A stretch of DNA of 64,000 nucleotides, taken from Xiphydria camelus. Its lineage: Eukaryota > Arthropoda > Insecta > Hymenoptera > Xiphydriidae. Location of the stretch: positions 16,690,427-16,754,426 of the forward strand of contig OY783193.1 in assembly GCA_963678675.1 (NCBI GenBank), in the 5' to 3' direction. This document shows, in pieces, positions 18,372-31,603 of this stretch (position 1 is its first letter; the number at the start of each line of letters is the position of its first letter). Below the pieces are notes generated by a model. The model was not told where the DNA came from. It did not search any database and saw only the letters and a list, made by a program, of their open reading frames with translations. The position numbers were made by a program, and so were the translations under genes.

Positions 18372-19293
18372 TAAGTATGTATATCGCGTCAAACGTCACC
18401 CAACTAAAGTCCCGATAAACTATTCTTTACACTTGTGGACTTAATATTCTGAATACTTTACTGTTTGTATAAATTAATCTTGAGATGAAATAAATATAAT
18501 ATATAACGAAGGCCTTTAACTTACTAGAATCTTTTTTTTTAAATTTAGACCTCAGTGCTCAAAAATTTTGTACGGATACTAAGTGAAAGTGTCCATGAAT
18601 TTAAGTCCACTGGTGTACCTACATCTCGATCGATGAATATTACTGATAATCAGTGGTTTTCTGCTAATTCGGATTCAGAAAACACGTAATAATAACGATA
18701 TAATTAGCATAGAAGATTAGTGTAAAGTCATTCCATCTTTGACCTCACATCTCGCACACATCTTCTCACCTCCTCGACTTCCAAGAATTCCATTAGCTCT
18801 CATCGCTGCTCACTCGGCGGTCCGAGGCTTCGATACAATAATCGCACCGTCATCGGACGAATCTTAATCTGAATATGATGCCCAAGGTCAATAAAATATC
18901 GCGCCCAATAAACGAGGCGATAAATGAAGACTGCAAAATCTCAATAGCTCGATCGTCGCGGGCCACTTGACATGTCGCGCGGCGTTCTTCGAGTTCGACA
19001 TTTATTTAGTTACACAACGCCGCGCCGATCGAACGATTCGTCCGGCGCGCGTAAATAAACATCGTGGATCGCGCGCGCGTGCGCGGGGTGGCGTGCGATT
19101 TTGGAAGAATCGCTCGTAACTTACGACGCCGTCCATTCACTGCGATTCGCAGGAACACCTTCGCGCGCGTGCCAGCATTATTCCCGCACGGCAGACGTCT
19201 CGTGTGTATGAGTTAGTAAATCTGAGATTTCACGTCTTTGTGCCACTAACTCTGACGCGCGCGAGTTTCCTCAAAAATGCCGTCGCGAGATAA
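18372..19293. other. Unannotated sequence, GC-rich part 18940-19200
   Basis: AT-rich until 18750, then rich in CGCG words. No open frame or repeat that I can support. Possibly an intron or regulatory region of a host gene. Confidence 0.3.
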
Positions 19294-19615
19294 GCCCGCT
19301 ACAGACTATGCGCGATGCGTGATGCGCGATGCGCGATGCGTGATTTCGTGCATAGTGTGTAGGGACTTATTCGTTAAAAATCGATTCGTAAACAACATGA
19401 TTCGTGTGGTTCGCAGTGATTCGCAGTGGTTCGCAGTGGTTCGTTCTTGGTCAACTCGCTACAGACTATGCGCGATGCGTGATGCGCGATGCGCGATGCG
19501 TGATTCGCGGCAATTCGTGAATAGTGTGTAGGGACTTGTTCGTTAAAAATCGATTCGTAAACAGCATGGTTCGTGTGGTTCGCAGTGATGCGCAGTGATT
19601 CGCTCTTGGAGGCGG
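19294..19615. repeat. Duplicated subterminal block, left end
   Basis: Two direct copies of a block of about 160 bp (starting near 19298 and 19458), each with GATGCGCGATGCGTGAT runs, a TAGGGACTTRTTCGTTAAAAA segment and TTCGCAGTGATTCGCAGTG runs. Confidence 0.7.
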
Positions 19616-21726
19616 TAAATGGACGAATATCAAAGGCTGCGCATCAACCGCTGTTTCGCCGAAGTACGGGCTGTGGTCATAGTTAATTTGTCCATTCTTT
19701 GTGCGCGCTATTTAGTTTGCAGGAATTTTCTGGTGGTTGAGGGGCTGTAGGTAACCTTCCGTAAGTCACCTTCGGATGGCAGAGTCCGAGGCTCGTTTAT
19801 GTTTCTGTTTTGAAAGTGACGGCTCTGACTTTCGAGAAAACATCACAATAAAATAATTCGCCGACGATTTGTCGTAGGCCGGCCGATCGGCGCCGTGGGA
19901 ACATAATGCTCGCGGTAGACATATCGAAGATTCACGAAACACTTTGTATTGTTATTTTTGCCTGTCCGGAAGGGACAATTTCATGGCTCTTTCTCGAAAG
20001 TACAGAGAAAGGGGAAAAACGTTCTTACTGGGTTTTTTTTCCGAACATGTGATAACCAAACAGTCGATGTATGAACCCGTGCCCTTTGGTGCGCACCCTG
20101 AATGCCTCCACCGATGTCTTTTTTTTTTATTATGGAGCAGACTCCTACGCCAAAACCCCTTTCAAGGACCCTTGTCTTTTTCCTATAGTGAAAACTTTCG
20201 AAGCTGTAAATCTCACTTCGTACGTTGAAATGGATGTAAAAAAATGGAAGCGATATTGTGATTAATTACGATAAGGATGAAGCAATGGAAACAGAATTTG
20301 AAGACTATTAAGGAGGTTCGACTATCAGACGAAAACCAATTTACAGCCCTAATTTTTTTATATGATATACACGAATATTTTACACAACTAATACGAAAAT
20401 TTGAGCAATATAGACCGTCTATAGACTATAGTTTCTTCGTTATTTTATTCTAAAGTTGACCACTTTTAACATATCGCCTTATGGGAGACGATTGTACTAA
20501 GATATATTATCACTGACTTTAACACACATTCCGCCAACTTTAGACTTTGAAAGACTAGTAATTTGACAGATGAAATATTAAGGATTATGTAAAAAATAAG
20601 TAAATTAGATTTTTCCGTATGTTAGCGTGCCAACCTTACCGAAATTTCTGCAGCGATTTTTTCTATATGGTTGCAATGTAATATTATCATGAAATTTGTT
20701 TTTACTTCGCAAACTATTAGCACGCCGTATTAACGGTGAGAGACTTGGCAACACGGCAGTGAAACAGTTGTAAAGCTGAAAGACCGAACCTTACCTGGCG
20801 TCTATTCAAACTGAGCGCGAAATTTGAAAGATTCGGAACGATAAAAAAAATATTGTCCCTAAAATCTCTTTATCCAAGTTGAATGATTGTTGAAACGAAA
20901 TCATGTCTTTACTTATACAACTCTTTTTCTTTTTTGACAAAATTTGACTTTATACCGGCTTTGCTGCATGCTCGCGTCATCCGCCATAGCTGGCCACTGT
21001 AGTTCACGCGTCACTGCAGCCAATATAAAATATCGCGGAGTACAACGTTGCCAAGAATACAATGAAAATTGCAATGCACAATAAAAAATGTTTAAACTAT
21101 AATCATATATCCATGATACTGAATTATCAATCGAATAACTGTTTTATGTCTTCAGCTTTCTCTTTGAGTTGTTTTTATAGGTTTTTATAGATTATTTGTA
21201 ATTTTTTATTTTTCTTTAAAATATTGGACAAAAAGCCTCTGACGACGATTCCGGAGTCATTGACGCTCTAATAGTTCGCCATAAATTTTCCAATATTTTA
21301 TTTACTAATGATTTTCGGCATGAGCGATGCATAAAATGGGTTCATAATTCATTTAATTATTATTCCATAACGTTTCAGATCGCTGTGAAAACATTTTTTT
21401 CAAACACATTTTTGACTCCAAAGAAACAGTCGATCCTCCTTAATATGTATTTCAATCATAGAGTATTATGTTTTTCACTTTTTCATACATAATGTACATA
21501 CATAATTAGCATTGTATTCGTGGGTAGATAATTTTAGAACTGTGGTAACTTTGAAACAATGCAAGCAGAATTGCTACGAACTGCAACGAACTGCCGCGAA
21601 TCACGCACCGCGCATCGCGCATAGTCTGTATGGCTCTGTTTACGAATTGCTACGAACTACAACGAACTGCCGCGAACCACGCATCGCGCATCGCGCATCA
21701 CGCATCGCGCATAGTCTGTAGCGGGC
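19294..21726. mobile_element. 2.43 kb TIR element with GCGATGC subterminal repeats
   Basis: Perfect TIRs of about 49 bp start GCCCGCTACAGACTATGCGC. Each end has a second internal copy of the CAGACTATGCGCGATGC block (near 19460 and 21620 inverse) and TTCGCAGTG/GAACTGC words. No transposase frame inside, and no clear target duplication (left TAA, right AAT). The interior around 19940-20065 is shared with the next element. Superfamily unresolved. Confidence 0.65.
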
Positions 21727-21762
21727 AATACGCGTTATATCTCTTCTCGTACGTTATAGTCT

Positions 21763-23513
21763 AAGATCCGAACTAGAGACGTTCTTCACCGATCTGCTTA
21801 CCGGATGAAAAGTATTTTTTATCAAACATAATACGTCAATGAACATATCGCGTATGGGTAGGCTAATAAAATATGCTCAAGACTACCCTTAAAACTATAT
21901 AAACAGGTGAGCTGATATAAGCAATTTGCACCGATCTGCTTACCAATTAAACTATATATGAAAATAAAGATAATTTTATGGCAAACACGATGGTATAACC
22001 CTACCTGCAAAAAATCGGTCATGAATCACGGTTGTAAGGCTTTGAAATTTATCGGAGCTAGCCAAGATGCGCGTACTACAGGGAAATTTGCTATAGGACG
22101 CAACGTAGGAAGTGGGCGCGACGCGACGGTTAGATGAGAGAGAGTGCGTACATGCTGCTTCCTCGTACGCGATTGACAAAGATAACACTACTAAAATGCC
22201 GAGAAAAAGCGACTACGATGGAGTAGGTACTGCCAGTAAACTTTTAATTACTTTAAATTAAATATATAATATTAAAATGTGAGAAAGATTTTTCAAATAT
22301 TTTCAATTAAATATATGGATGGGGAAATATTAATATTTCTATCACAGAATAATAATATGTTAGTGATAATTATTCGATAAATTTTATCTATTCTATAAAA
22401 ATACCACAGCAAACAAACAGAAAAATTACATTTTTTAGAGAGCGATAAAAAATCATTAACAAATTGACGGTGTAAAAAAACTTTATCATAAAACAATGAA
22501 TACAATAACAATCTTTACAAATATTATAACAATATTACAACAAATACAATATTATAGACCTCCAGAAACTTATATGTTGCTGGAATAAGAGAGAGAGAGA
22601 GAGAGAGAGAGTGCCCAGATTTTATATAACAGTAACCTAAACAACGCAAAGACTCCAAGAAGAATTTTTCTTAACAATTTATCATTTCAACTTATGAAAT
22701 CTCACTTAGAGGAAAGGTCTAGAATTCCCTCAGATATTTTTAATGCGTTACAAACCCACCCCATGAGCCATCGCCTCGACTGTCTGTTTATCACATGTTC
22801 GGAAAAAACTTTCACTCGAAAACCCGGTAAGAACGTTTTTCCCCTTTTTCTGTACTTTCGAGAAAGAGCCATAAAGTAATAAATTGTCCCTTCCAGACAG
22901 GCAAAAATAAAAATGCAAAGTTAGTTGTATCTTGAACGAAAATAATTTTACCAGGGATCCAACAGTAATTGATTGAAAAAAATAACACTACATTAAATTT
23001 ATGTAATAATGGAGCACGCATTTTTCCGCAAACTGAGGGAGGTAAACAGCGAGTCGCTCGTAGTCGCTTTTTCTCGGCATTTTAGTAGTGTTATCTTTGT
23101 TAATCGCGTACGAGGAAGCAGCATGTACGCACTCTCTCTCATCTAACCGTCGTGTCGCGCCCACTTCCTACGTTGCGTCCTATAGCAAATTTCCCTGTAG
23201 TACGCGCATCTTGGCTAGCTCCGATAAATTTCAAAGCCTTACAACCGTGATTCATGACCGATTTTTTGCAGGTAGGGTTATACCATCGTGTTTGCAATAA
23301 AATTATCTTTATTTTCATATATGGTTTAATTGGTAAGCAGATCGGTGCAAATTGCTCATATCAGCTCACCTGTTTATATAGTTTTAAGGGTAGTCTTGAG
23401 CATATTTTATTAGCCTACCCATACGCGATATGTTCATTGACGTATTATGTTTGAAAGAAAATACTTTTCATCCGGTAAGCAGATCGGTGAAGAACGTCTC
23501 TAGTTCGGATCTT
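21763..23513. mobile_element. 1.75 kb foldback element with 455-bp arms
   Basis: Arms 21763-22217 and 23060-23513 are nearly identical and start AAGATCCGAACTAGAGACG. Mirror-image open frames of about 66-70 codons occur in both arms and have no coding meaning. The 840-bp interior includes a (GA)n run (22588-22612) and the module shared with 19940-20065. No transposase, and no obvious target duplication. Confidence 0.7.
22588..22612. repeat. (GA)n microsatellite
   Basis: An uninterrupted GA run of about 12 units. Confidence 0.8.
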
Positions 23514-24030
23514 GTACTATTAGGAGTAATTATGCCGGGCGATCGCCACCCGCTTATGGACGGTCCGATCTACACGTATTAGGTGTCTTACAGGGGTTTA
23601 TGGGCAGCTTAAATTGTCGCGCGGTTAATGAGACGATATTTTAGAACGGTGGATGAAATCTATGTTCGGGTTGATAAAGAGCGCTTGCACGGAAACAAAA
23701 ATTTAGTATTAGTGTAAAATTATTTAAATTAAGTAATTACTTTAACAAATATTTGAGTTAAAATAGTGATGTCAGATCGATTTGTTATGGTAACAAAAAA
23801 AAAAAAGAAAAGCAATGATTTTCATTGTAACCAAGGAAACCTGTCAAATATTGTCATCCCAACAGCAAACTGCTTTTGTTACTGTAACAAAAAATGCTGC
23901 TATAATAATTGACTTTCAATGTTGTTACTAAGCCAAAAGTAGTTTTTTCCGTGTGTTAGGTAAAAGGGATGATGGTATAGATATATCGAGATGGAAGTAT
24001 ATAATAAAAAAATTTCAGAAAAATAATAGG
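23514..24030. other. AT-rich sequence without supported features
   Basis: Contains an A-run near 23798 and no frame, repeat or RNA gene that I can support. Confidence 0.3.
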
Positions 24031-24830
24031 TATTTGATTTGACTATATTTTATTTGAAACATCGAATATTTTATTGGAATAATTACTATATAATTGAATT
24101 AAGTAAACTTTAATTGAATCAAATAATATTTATATAAAAACACTGTAAATGTTCAAAATTTTAAAAATCTCGAAATTTATTCCGCGATTGAATAGCACAT
24201 TGAGAACAATCTTGGATAGAACGATTGTTTGATTTTATTACATTTTATTTGAAACGACAGATATTTTATTCAAACAACTACTATATTTAATTGCATGGTA
24301 TAAAATTTAAGGTAGTACTTTTAGAAACTTTTTCCTGCAGAAATGAACATTTTCTTATACCCCCCGTGCCCCTATTAGGTGGTGAGTCGGGCGATAGTAC
24401 TACCTTAATTGAATCCAATAATATTTATTTAGAAACACTTCAAATATCTTAATTTAAAAAATGTTCAAGCTCGATTCCGCGATTAAGAAGCACATTGAGA
24501 ACAATCTCGGATAGAGCAATAATTATTTAATACCTACTATTTAGTTGAATATAGTAAAATTTAATTGAGTTAAATAATATATATTTATTTGGAAACATTA
24601 AAAATATTTAAAGTGTAAAAAATCTCAGAACTGATTTGGTGGTTAAACCACACTGAGAAAAATCTCAGCTAGAGCAGTTGTTTGATTCGACTATATTTTA
24701 TTTGAAACAACGAATAGGTATTTGATTCGAGCATCTACTATTTCCTCGAATCAAGTCAAATTTAATTGAATAAAATGATATTTATTTGGAAATATTTGAA
24801 ATATCTGCTTTATCTGAAATTTCTCTCAGT
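24031..24830. repeat. Degenerate tandem repeat, unit about 190-200 bp
   Basis: About four diverged units, each with CACATTGAGAACAATCT-like, TATTTTATTTGAAAC and TTTAATTGAATCAAATAATAT words. One unit is interrupted by the TTAA-flanked insertion at 24311. Very AT-rich and old. Confidence 0.5.
24311..24404. mobile_element. 94-bp TTAA-flanked micro-element
   Basis: Inverted ends GGTAGTAC...GTACTACC with TTAA at 24307-24310 and 24405-24408. Neighbouring repeat units read ATTTAATTGAAT without the insertion. TTAA duplication fits piggyBac or Kolobok mobilisation. Too short to code. Confidence 0.55.
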
Positions 24831-26364
24831 AAGGTTTTCAATTGATTTCATAATTATGAAATCAATTTTGAAATTCTTTTATATTTTCAATGTGCAAGTA
24901 ATGATTTTTAATGGATTTCATTTTTATATCAGGCACCATTCTTCGTATAGGTTCATAAATAGATCTTAGCGCTTTTTTACATTTAAATGTTTCCTTTTGA
25001 GGAGGGAAGGGGGGATGCTAGGTTATAAGTACTCAATTACGTCAGACGATCGCCATCCAACTTCAAAGCGGCCCGATTTACCAGGAGTCTCGGAGGATTT
25101 AGCTGCGGGATTTCTAAAAATCACGATACTCCGTCCTCTATAAGATACAACTATGGCTGACGTGAATTGCCCATTTCGTAGTCGTTTCCAGCCTGCGAAA
25201 GGATAATAGTGAAAATAATGCGAAATGTCAAGTGTTGACATTTCGTTCGAGTTACGGTCGACGTTTCTCCACTATATGCATTAATTCGAAGGGTGGGTGT
25301 ACGAAAGCGGTGGAGATTTGTGAAACAGCGTTCCGTATAATTCGCTGAATTCAGCGGGTATAATTGACAGTTCGTATAACAAAGGTCGAAGGGAAGTGCA
25401 GCGGCGTGTCTTATCGCTTCCTCGTTAAGGTGCAAATAAACTCACGCCGAGAAGTCCCGAGAACACTCGAGAAGCGTGAATATGAATAGTTTTTCGCCTG
25501 AGAACATTTTGACAGATTCTGGTGTTCTCGAGTCTTCTCAGCGAGAAGGCACATTTCTTCTGAAATTTGTAGCGGACATTAATTAGACTCACCGCCCCGC
25601 CCTCGGCTTTAAATTTTTTTATTCCTACGCCTCGTGGTAAAATACTGGGGAATTATCGCTACATGCCTCGTATTCGCGTTTACATTCGCTCAATTAATGC
25701 CGCCGCTAATAAAGAAGTTCCCCACGCAGATAAATCCCATTATACATTATATACAGTGAAATAAAATAAGAAGCAAGAGAGAAGTTTTGGATTCATCGCT
25801 GTACGTTTATAACGCACCCGTGATTTGTTAAAATCCTCGTTTCTTGCCTTTTTTTGTAATGACTTTACAACGCCGTAACGTTTTATTACTTCTCTCGATT
25901 TATTTGATCACGCGAGAAATGGAAGCTGCGAAATATCGGCTAACCTACCAAAGCGGCCTTTAAAAGTCTCGGTGAAAATATGTATATCACCTGCATTCGT
26001 TCCGCCGATATATGGGTACGATGCATCCAGAGTGTACGCGCCTCGGTGTGCAAGGCGTCATTATTCAGGGGTCCCCTTTGCAGCGACCGTGATAAATTTT
26101 TAGCAAAGCTCCCCTGAATCCAATCGGACTTGGAGCTACCTCCATTAGCCTGCATAACGATTCGCGGATTAACGATCGATTAAATGCTCCGTACTCACGC
26201 GATTTATTTTTCTCGGTAGGTACATTCAAAGAAATTGTATAGATTGCACGACAATGCTAGTAGTTTATTATTATTAGTATAAAAATATTATCTATTTGCC
26301 TTAGCAATGTTTGTTTCTATTTTACGATAATAAATATCTATTTCGATTATACGCATAGGAGAAT
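24831..26364. other. Unannotated sequence
   Basis: Mixed composition, GC-richer from 25030 to 25650. Only short, unsupported open frames. No repeat structure seen apart from a GCGATCGCC-type word shared with 23540. Confidence 0.3.
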
Positions 26365-26651
26365 TATCGTTTGAGAAAGATCCCGTACTGTCAGGTGTAG
26401 CCTGAGAAACGTCTCCTTTCAAAACTGTTAGCACGAACATTTTTCATGTGACGCCATCGAATCACTGCATGTATGATCGCTAAATGTCATTGGGTGAAAA
26501 GGGATCTTTTTGTTTTCAATGAGCAGCTTTTTGCTTCATACATGCAGCGACCCCTTGACATTACGTGAAAAGTGTTCGCACTAAACAGTTTTGAAAGGAG
26601 ACATTTCTCTGGAGATACACCTGACAGTACGGGGTCTTTGTCAAACGATAA
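26365..26651. mobile_element. 287-bp inverted-repeat MITE
   Basis: The arms of about 75 bp start TATCGTTTGA and share CCCGTACTGTCAGGTGTA and GTCTCCTTTCAAAACTGTT. The flanks are not resolved (candidate TTA/TAA). The centre holds a second imperfect pair (CATGTATGA/TCATACATG). Confidence 0.6.
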
Positions 26652-28764
26652 CTCGCAATAAAAACACAGTGAAGTGAATTTTCACGGCTGTCAATTTGTC
26701 AACTCTCTCGCGATTCTCACCATTGAATAATACATTTTCTGGTCGTTTATTTACAAGAAATGCTGCATTACGGTGTGTAGATGATTGTGTAAAATTGATG
26801 AAAAATAGTTTGAGTGTATACAAGTATTCGGACATGGAAATATCGTTTAAATTATAGATTTTATTTTATTAGGGCGTGTGTCCGAGACACTGCTGTCACC
26901 CTAAAGGTATGAGAAAACCTGGAGACAGGCACCTTAATATGGTACCTACCTCATTGATCGTTTTAGTTTCATATGAAGGGGGAAAAAGGATTTATCACGA
27001 AAAATTACCTTCTAATAATAGGTAATATGTAAGATAGTCATTTCAACAATGCTTATTTCTCTTACCACATTATTATTGTCTTAGTGTTAACCTGTCACTT
27101 AGCCTCAAAGTATAGCTATCAGAGCTATATTGACTGCTGTGCGATCTAAGAATTTCTCCCAGTATAAACTACTCATTGCGCAAGCATCCTTCTGTATTTG
27201 TTCAGTTAACCGCGCGATCGTATACGACCCTATTGGGAATCGACATGGGGGCGTGACCTAACCAATATGGCGCCGAATAAGACTTAAACCATTCGACAAT
27301 ACACGCGATTTGTGAGAAAATAGTAAAAATGTTAATTACTGTAGATCAAATTTATGATTGGGCCCAAACAAATCCTTCCCATCGCAATGTGATTAAAGGA
27401 AATCGTATCCTTAATACAAATTACATCATAAAATTGGTAGAAATGTGGAAAATGTGATACCCGGTTGTATCAGTTTGACAGCTTTCTGTCTTCAAACGTC
27501 TCATTTAACGTAGCACGTTTCATTTTGTAACACGTTGCCATGCCTTCAATTTATCTATTTTTTCTAATTTTCTAAGCAGGCTTTCAATATATACTACGCG
27601 TTCATTTGGTTTTGGAAAAACGTGAAAACACAAGGATAAATGTTTTTTCGAATTACTTTCGCAGCTACTATCTGCAGAAGACTTTACATATTTTTTGTAT
27701 TCGTTCTACGAAGCTTACACCACTCATTATATTCTTTAAACTTTATAAATTCTCACGTAAATTTCATTCACTGAACTCGATCAGCTGTCCGTACTTTGTG
27801 CATAGCGTCTTAATAATGATTGGGGGGATCCGCCACCAGATGGCGAGCATCCAATGTCGATTGCCAATAGGTTCCTCGATAGTTCCTCGCTGCAGCTTAG
27901 TCGCAGTTAGCCGCAGAAATCTCCTTCTTTGACATTTAACATTATATTGACACGTTACGTGCCATTTGATATTTCGCGGAGAAACGCGCCTGTCGAACGT
28001 CTATAGGCGGACGAATACAGCGGCGATAAGACGATGATAATAAATTACGGCAATGCGGATACCGATAATTCGACATAGAGAAGACGTTGCGCTACTCCAA
28101 CGGAATTGAGCGGGCGCGCGCTGCACCTTAAACGGTGTACGGCTGGACATAATCTGGAAATTATTATACAAGGGAGCGGAGGAAGGTTACGTTGGACGAA
28201 GAGGAAGAGGAGAGGCAACGGAGGATTAATAGACCCGAAGCCAACGGGTATTATATGAACGAGTCCCGTCGTAAAGTTGAGTGTGGTTTTAATCTTCGCC
28301 CGGTCAAAAGTGTTAACAAATCCCCGTTTTTGTCATGGAGATTCCCCATTGGCATGCAAATGAAATCCCGAAGCGTGTCGCGTGCATCACGAAATACTCG
28401 TCGGATTCGACCGGAGGGAAAACAACGGCGTTGACCTCAGAGTCGATATACCTAAGTTGATCACGATCAAGGATGTATATCCTCAACGATATTTATTGGG
28501 ATACACCTTTTGTTATCAGCGAGAAATTAATAGACTCGTTGGATACAAATTATCGAGTGGAGGGAAGGTCGATTATTCGTGGTGAAAATCGAGGTGGCTC
28601 TCAGTCTCGTTTAGGGATTAAAAAAACTACTCTTCGTAGGTGTCAAACCATTGAATATGTAAGGCGAGAGAAGAACTGTGTGTGTTTAATTGATCTCTTT
28701 CTCGTATCGTCAGACCATCCATGTAATACTACTTCCTATACATCGAGGAAATAGTTTATTCGTA
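26652..28764. other. Unannotated sequence
   Basis: No supported gene. A CGACATGGGGGCGTG-CCAATATGGC stretch at 27240-27275 resembles 62436-62475. The frame around 28190-28430 is Arg-rich without family features. Confidence 0.3.
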
Positions 28765-28990
28765 GTTAATAAACGTTCGTCCTAATACGGTGAAATAGAA
28801 ATTTCATTTGTCCAAGCAAATATTTATCAACCAGTGCGATATTTAATTGATAGAAATACATGTTTTGATTTAACATATTTTAATAATTAATATACATTTT
28901 CTTGCTTGGCCGACATCTTGGTTTTATCATACTTGAAAATACAATATATTTATTGACTATCGATAAACTGTTTTTTCAGTACATTCTCAG
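28765..28990 (+). repeat. Dispersed degenerate repeat, copy 1
   Basis: About 225 bases alignable to 47985-48230: AATAAACGTTYGT, then GCAAATATTTRTCAAC with TGCGATR, then ATACTTGARAATACA and AAACTGTTTTTTCAG-like ends. A fainter version of the first part is at 61730-61800. Non-coding; origin unknown. Confidence 0.45.
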
Positions 28991-30054
28991 GCGTTATCCG
29001 CACTTGATCAGTTTCCCTACTCCTGGCAGTAGGTCGATGAAGGTTTCGAATAGTGATATATATCGGAATAGTGAAAGTCGGAAACATACATAGTACTCCT
29101 TTCATATAAGCCAAGAATATAAATCCAAGAAGATGAATAAGAGCAATTAGAAAGAAGTCAGAAGGCGGGGACGTGGGCGGTGCACGATCCATGACGCTGT
29201 TTGCAAAGGTATCGAATTCACAAACGCTATAGCGGCCGCGACGACTAAACAATCGAGGATATTTATTCTTTTGTCGATACATCAAGGCACGTTCTCTGGC
29301 CCAAGCACTGAATGTATATAGACTGTAAGTTCCCCTTCGAATAAAAGGTCCAGATCGATCGAGTGTCGCGTCGCACCTGTTATTTGCGTTCGGAGAACTT
29401 TAATTGCTATAAAACAGCGCAAATCATAAAATAACAGGAATCTAATCAACGGTAACCGTATAGCAACGCTTGCTTATCAAATTTTAGATGCAGTTGTATA
29501 AAGTTTCAAAACACTCACATTCCGAAGTATAATTTAGGAAGTCCCCTATTAATGCCTACGACCCTTTACGACAGGGGTCAAAGAGGAGTAGTATCGCATT
29601 AAAAGCTTAAGACGAACCTAACTATTAACAATCTCAGGCACCAGGCATGTTGCTTCTCCTTTTTTCATGCTAAGACAAAAAATATGCGTTGAATGTGACT
29701 GCTAATCGTATAGACGTTAATACTTAAGGTTCAATTACATATAATTAAAAATTCCACCATGTCTCTGAAATTTGAATATATGTATGATATTTAAATACTT
29801 CAGTAGTGCCTAGTTAAAATTTTAAATGACTACTAAAAATGTTCGGAGAAATGGCCACTCCAAATTTAGTATTCTTATGTTGTATCTCACATGGAAATTT
29901 TCACATTTTAGAGTTAAAAACAGTATGGCCGGTTCATTAAACTCACAAAAACTGTTTAATTGAAATAAATAGTAATAAACTATGTTTCAAGCATAAAAAA
30001 CAATCACTTACTACGTCTATTTTGAGTATTTGCTTTTAATAAATGATCTTCATA
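28991..30054. other. Unannotated AT-rich sequence
   Basis: No supported gene, repeat or RNA. Small open frames lack family features. Confidence 0.3.
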
Positions 30055-31603
30055 CCCGACTAGAAATTTTCGGCTGAACCTGCCCTGGCCCGGGTAAGGA
30101 ATGCCTGACTAGCTCCTAACAAGGTATGTGACGCAGATCATTACCCTCTCTCTGAACCCGATCAGGAATTCCTGATGAAGACCAGACGTGGTTAACCTGA
30201 TCAGGACCTGACCAGGAATACCCGACTAGAAATTTAGAATTCCTAATGAGGACCAGACGTGGTTAACCAGATCGGGTCCAGAGTATTGATTTGATGTCGA
30301 TTCCTTACGTGGACCTCACTTACAAACCAGATAATGTATTTTAAATGATTTTTCGACAGTGTAAATTATACGAAATCTAGTATTTTATTTGCTTTTCAAT
30401 AAGTATTGAAAGTAAATTAAACATTTTCAATATTGCACTCAATAAATTATTTCAGTACAAACAATTGTCACTAATTAATACAAATCACACAAACCCGAGT
30501 ACACAAAACAAGCACCAATTTGAGGTTATGATAGACGGTGGGCAACACTTTCTTCTTATCTTATATAACATGCATGTGGAATTTACGCTGGAGAGCAGTG
30601 AGGAGAGAACACCAGAGATATCGAAGCTAACGAAATAACTTTATTACGAATAAAATATGGTAATGTACTACAGTCTAGGTCTAGGTATTCTAGGGTCGTT
30701 CCGTCTTTCGTCTTTCGCCGTTCCCGTAAAACTGCTTTCTTCCTTCCCAATCGCCTCGGTTACCCTCGCCCTTTCCATTCCGTACCGACTACCTACAGTT
30801 ATTTTTAGCAAACGGACAACAGACAACCCATGGCGCATTTCCCTCGGCGTAAACGCCTTGAGCGCCTACGAATTTCTTTATTGCAATCCAGCGGAACTTA
30901 CTTTCTATTAGACCTCCCTATTGACGAGGAAAAGCCCGACTCATTTTCACCTTCACTCCGCATACTCTATTCATTCCTTATACTACATACATCATATATT
31001 TATATTCATTGGATTCCAACTCAAAAATGAATTTACTATAATATAGTAGTTTTCATCTGGAAAAATAATGAATAAATATAAAAAGAATAGTGTGTGAGAG
31101 ATTTTTCTAGAAGTAAAATATATGATTCGGCCATAAAAAAATAATTGAATTGTCTGATATGATCCTGACCTGGTCAGGAAAAACTAGCGTGACGTCGGGT
31201 GTCACGTGATCAGGATATCCCGATCTGGTCCTGATCTGGACCTGGTCAGGAAAAACTCGTAGGGAATTCCTTGTCGGGACCTGATCGGGTCCAGACATAC
31301 CGTATGTCCGTCTCTGTACTGGCCAGTTTGAAAGTTACCTTCGGATAGGCTTGGTCGGTAATCGAGACATTTATACCGTAATTATAATTATTTTCGTAAT
31401 TTCCATTATTCACAAATTCACAATTTCGAGGTTAGACGCTTCTATCTCCCGAATTGACATCAACTCTAACTGCCGACTCGACTTCTACCGTATTAAATGA
31501 CTCGAGTACCGATCAAGCCTATCCGAAGGTAACTTTCAAACTGGCCAGTACAGAGACGGACATACGGTATGATCTGGTTGACCCGATGAAATTTCTAGTT
31601 GGG
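30055..31603. mobile_element. 1.55 kb TIR element with GACCTGGTC-type subterminal repeats
   Basis: The ends read CCCGACTAGAAATTTTC and GAAATTTCTAGTTGGG, flanked by TA (30053-30054 and 31604-31605). Many variants of GATCAGGACCTGACCAGG lie near both ends, and a second internal terminus-like CCCGACTAGAAATTTAG sits near 30228. A smaller element (31300-31567) is inserted near the right end. No transposase. TA flanks suggest a mariner-type non-autonomous element. Confidence 0.55.
31300..31567. mobile_element. 268-bp foldback, TA duplication
   Basis: The TIRs are about 58 bp and start CCGTATGTCCGTCTCTG, with TA at 31298-31299 and 31568-31569. The terminus is like the 811-bp element at 15212 (CCGCATGTCC), and both contain the CGATCTCCCGAATTGACA-type module, so they belong to one family. 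Confidence 0.7.

Noticed and set aside
19277..19531. 84-codon frame starting at 19277
   Set aside because: Composed of the GATGCGCGATGCG subterminal repeats of the 19294-21726 element.
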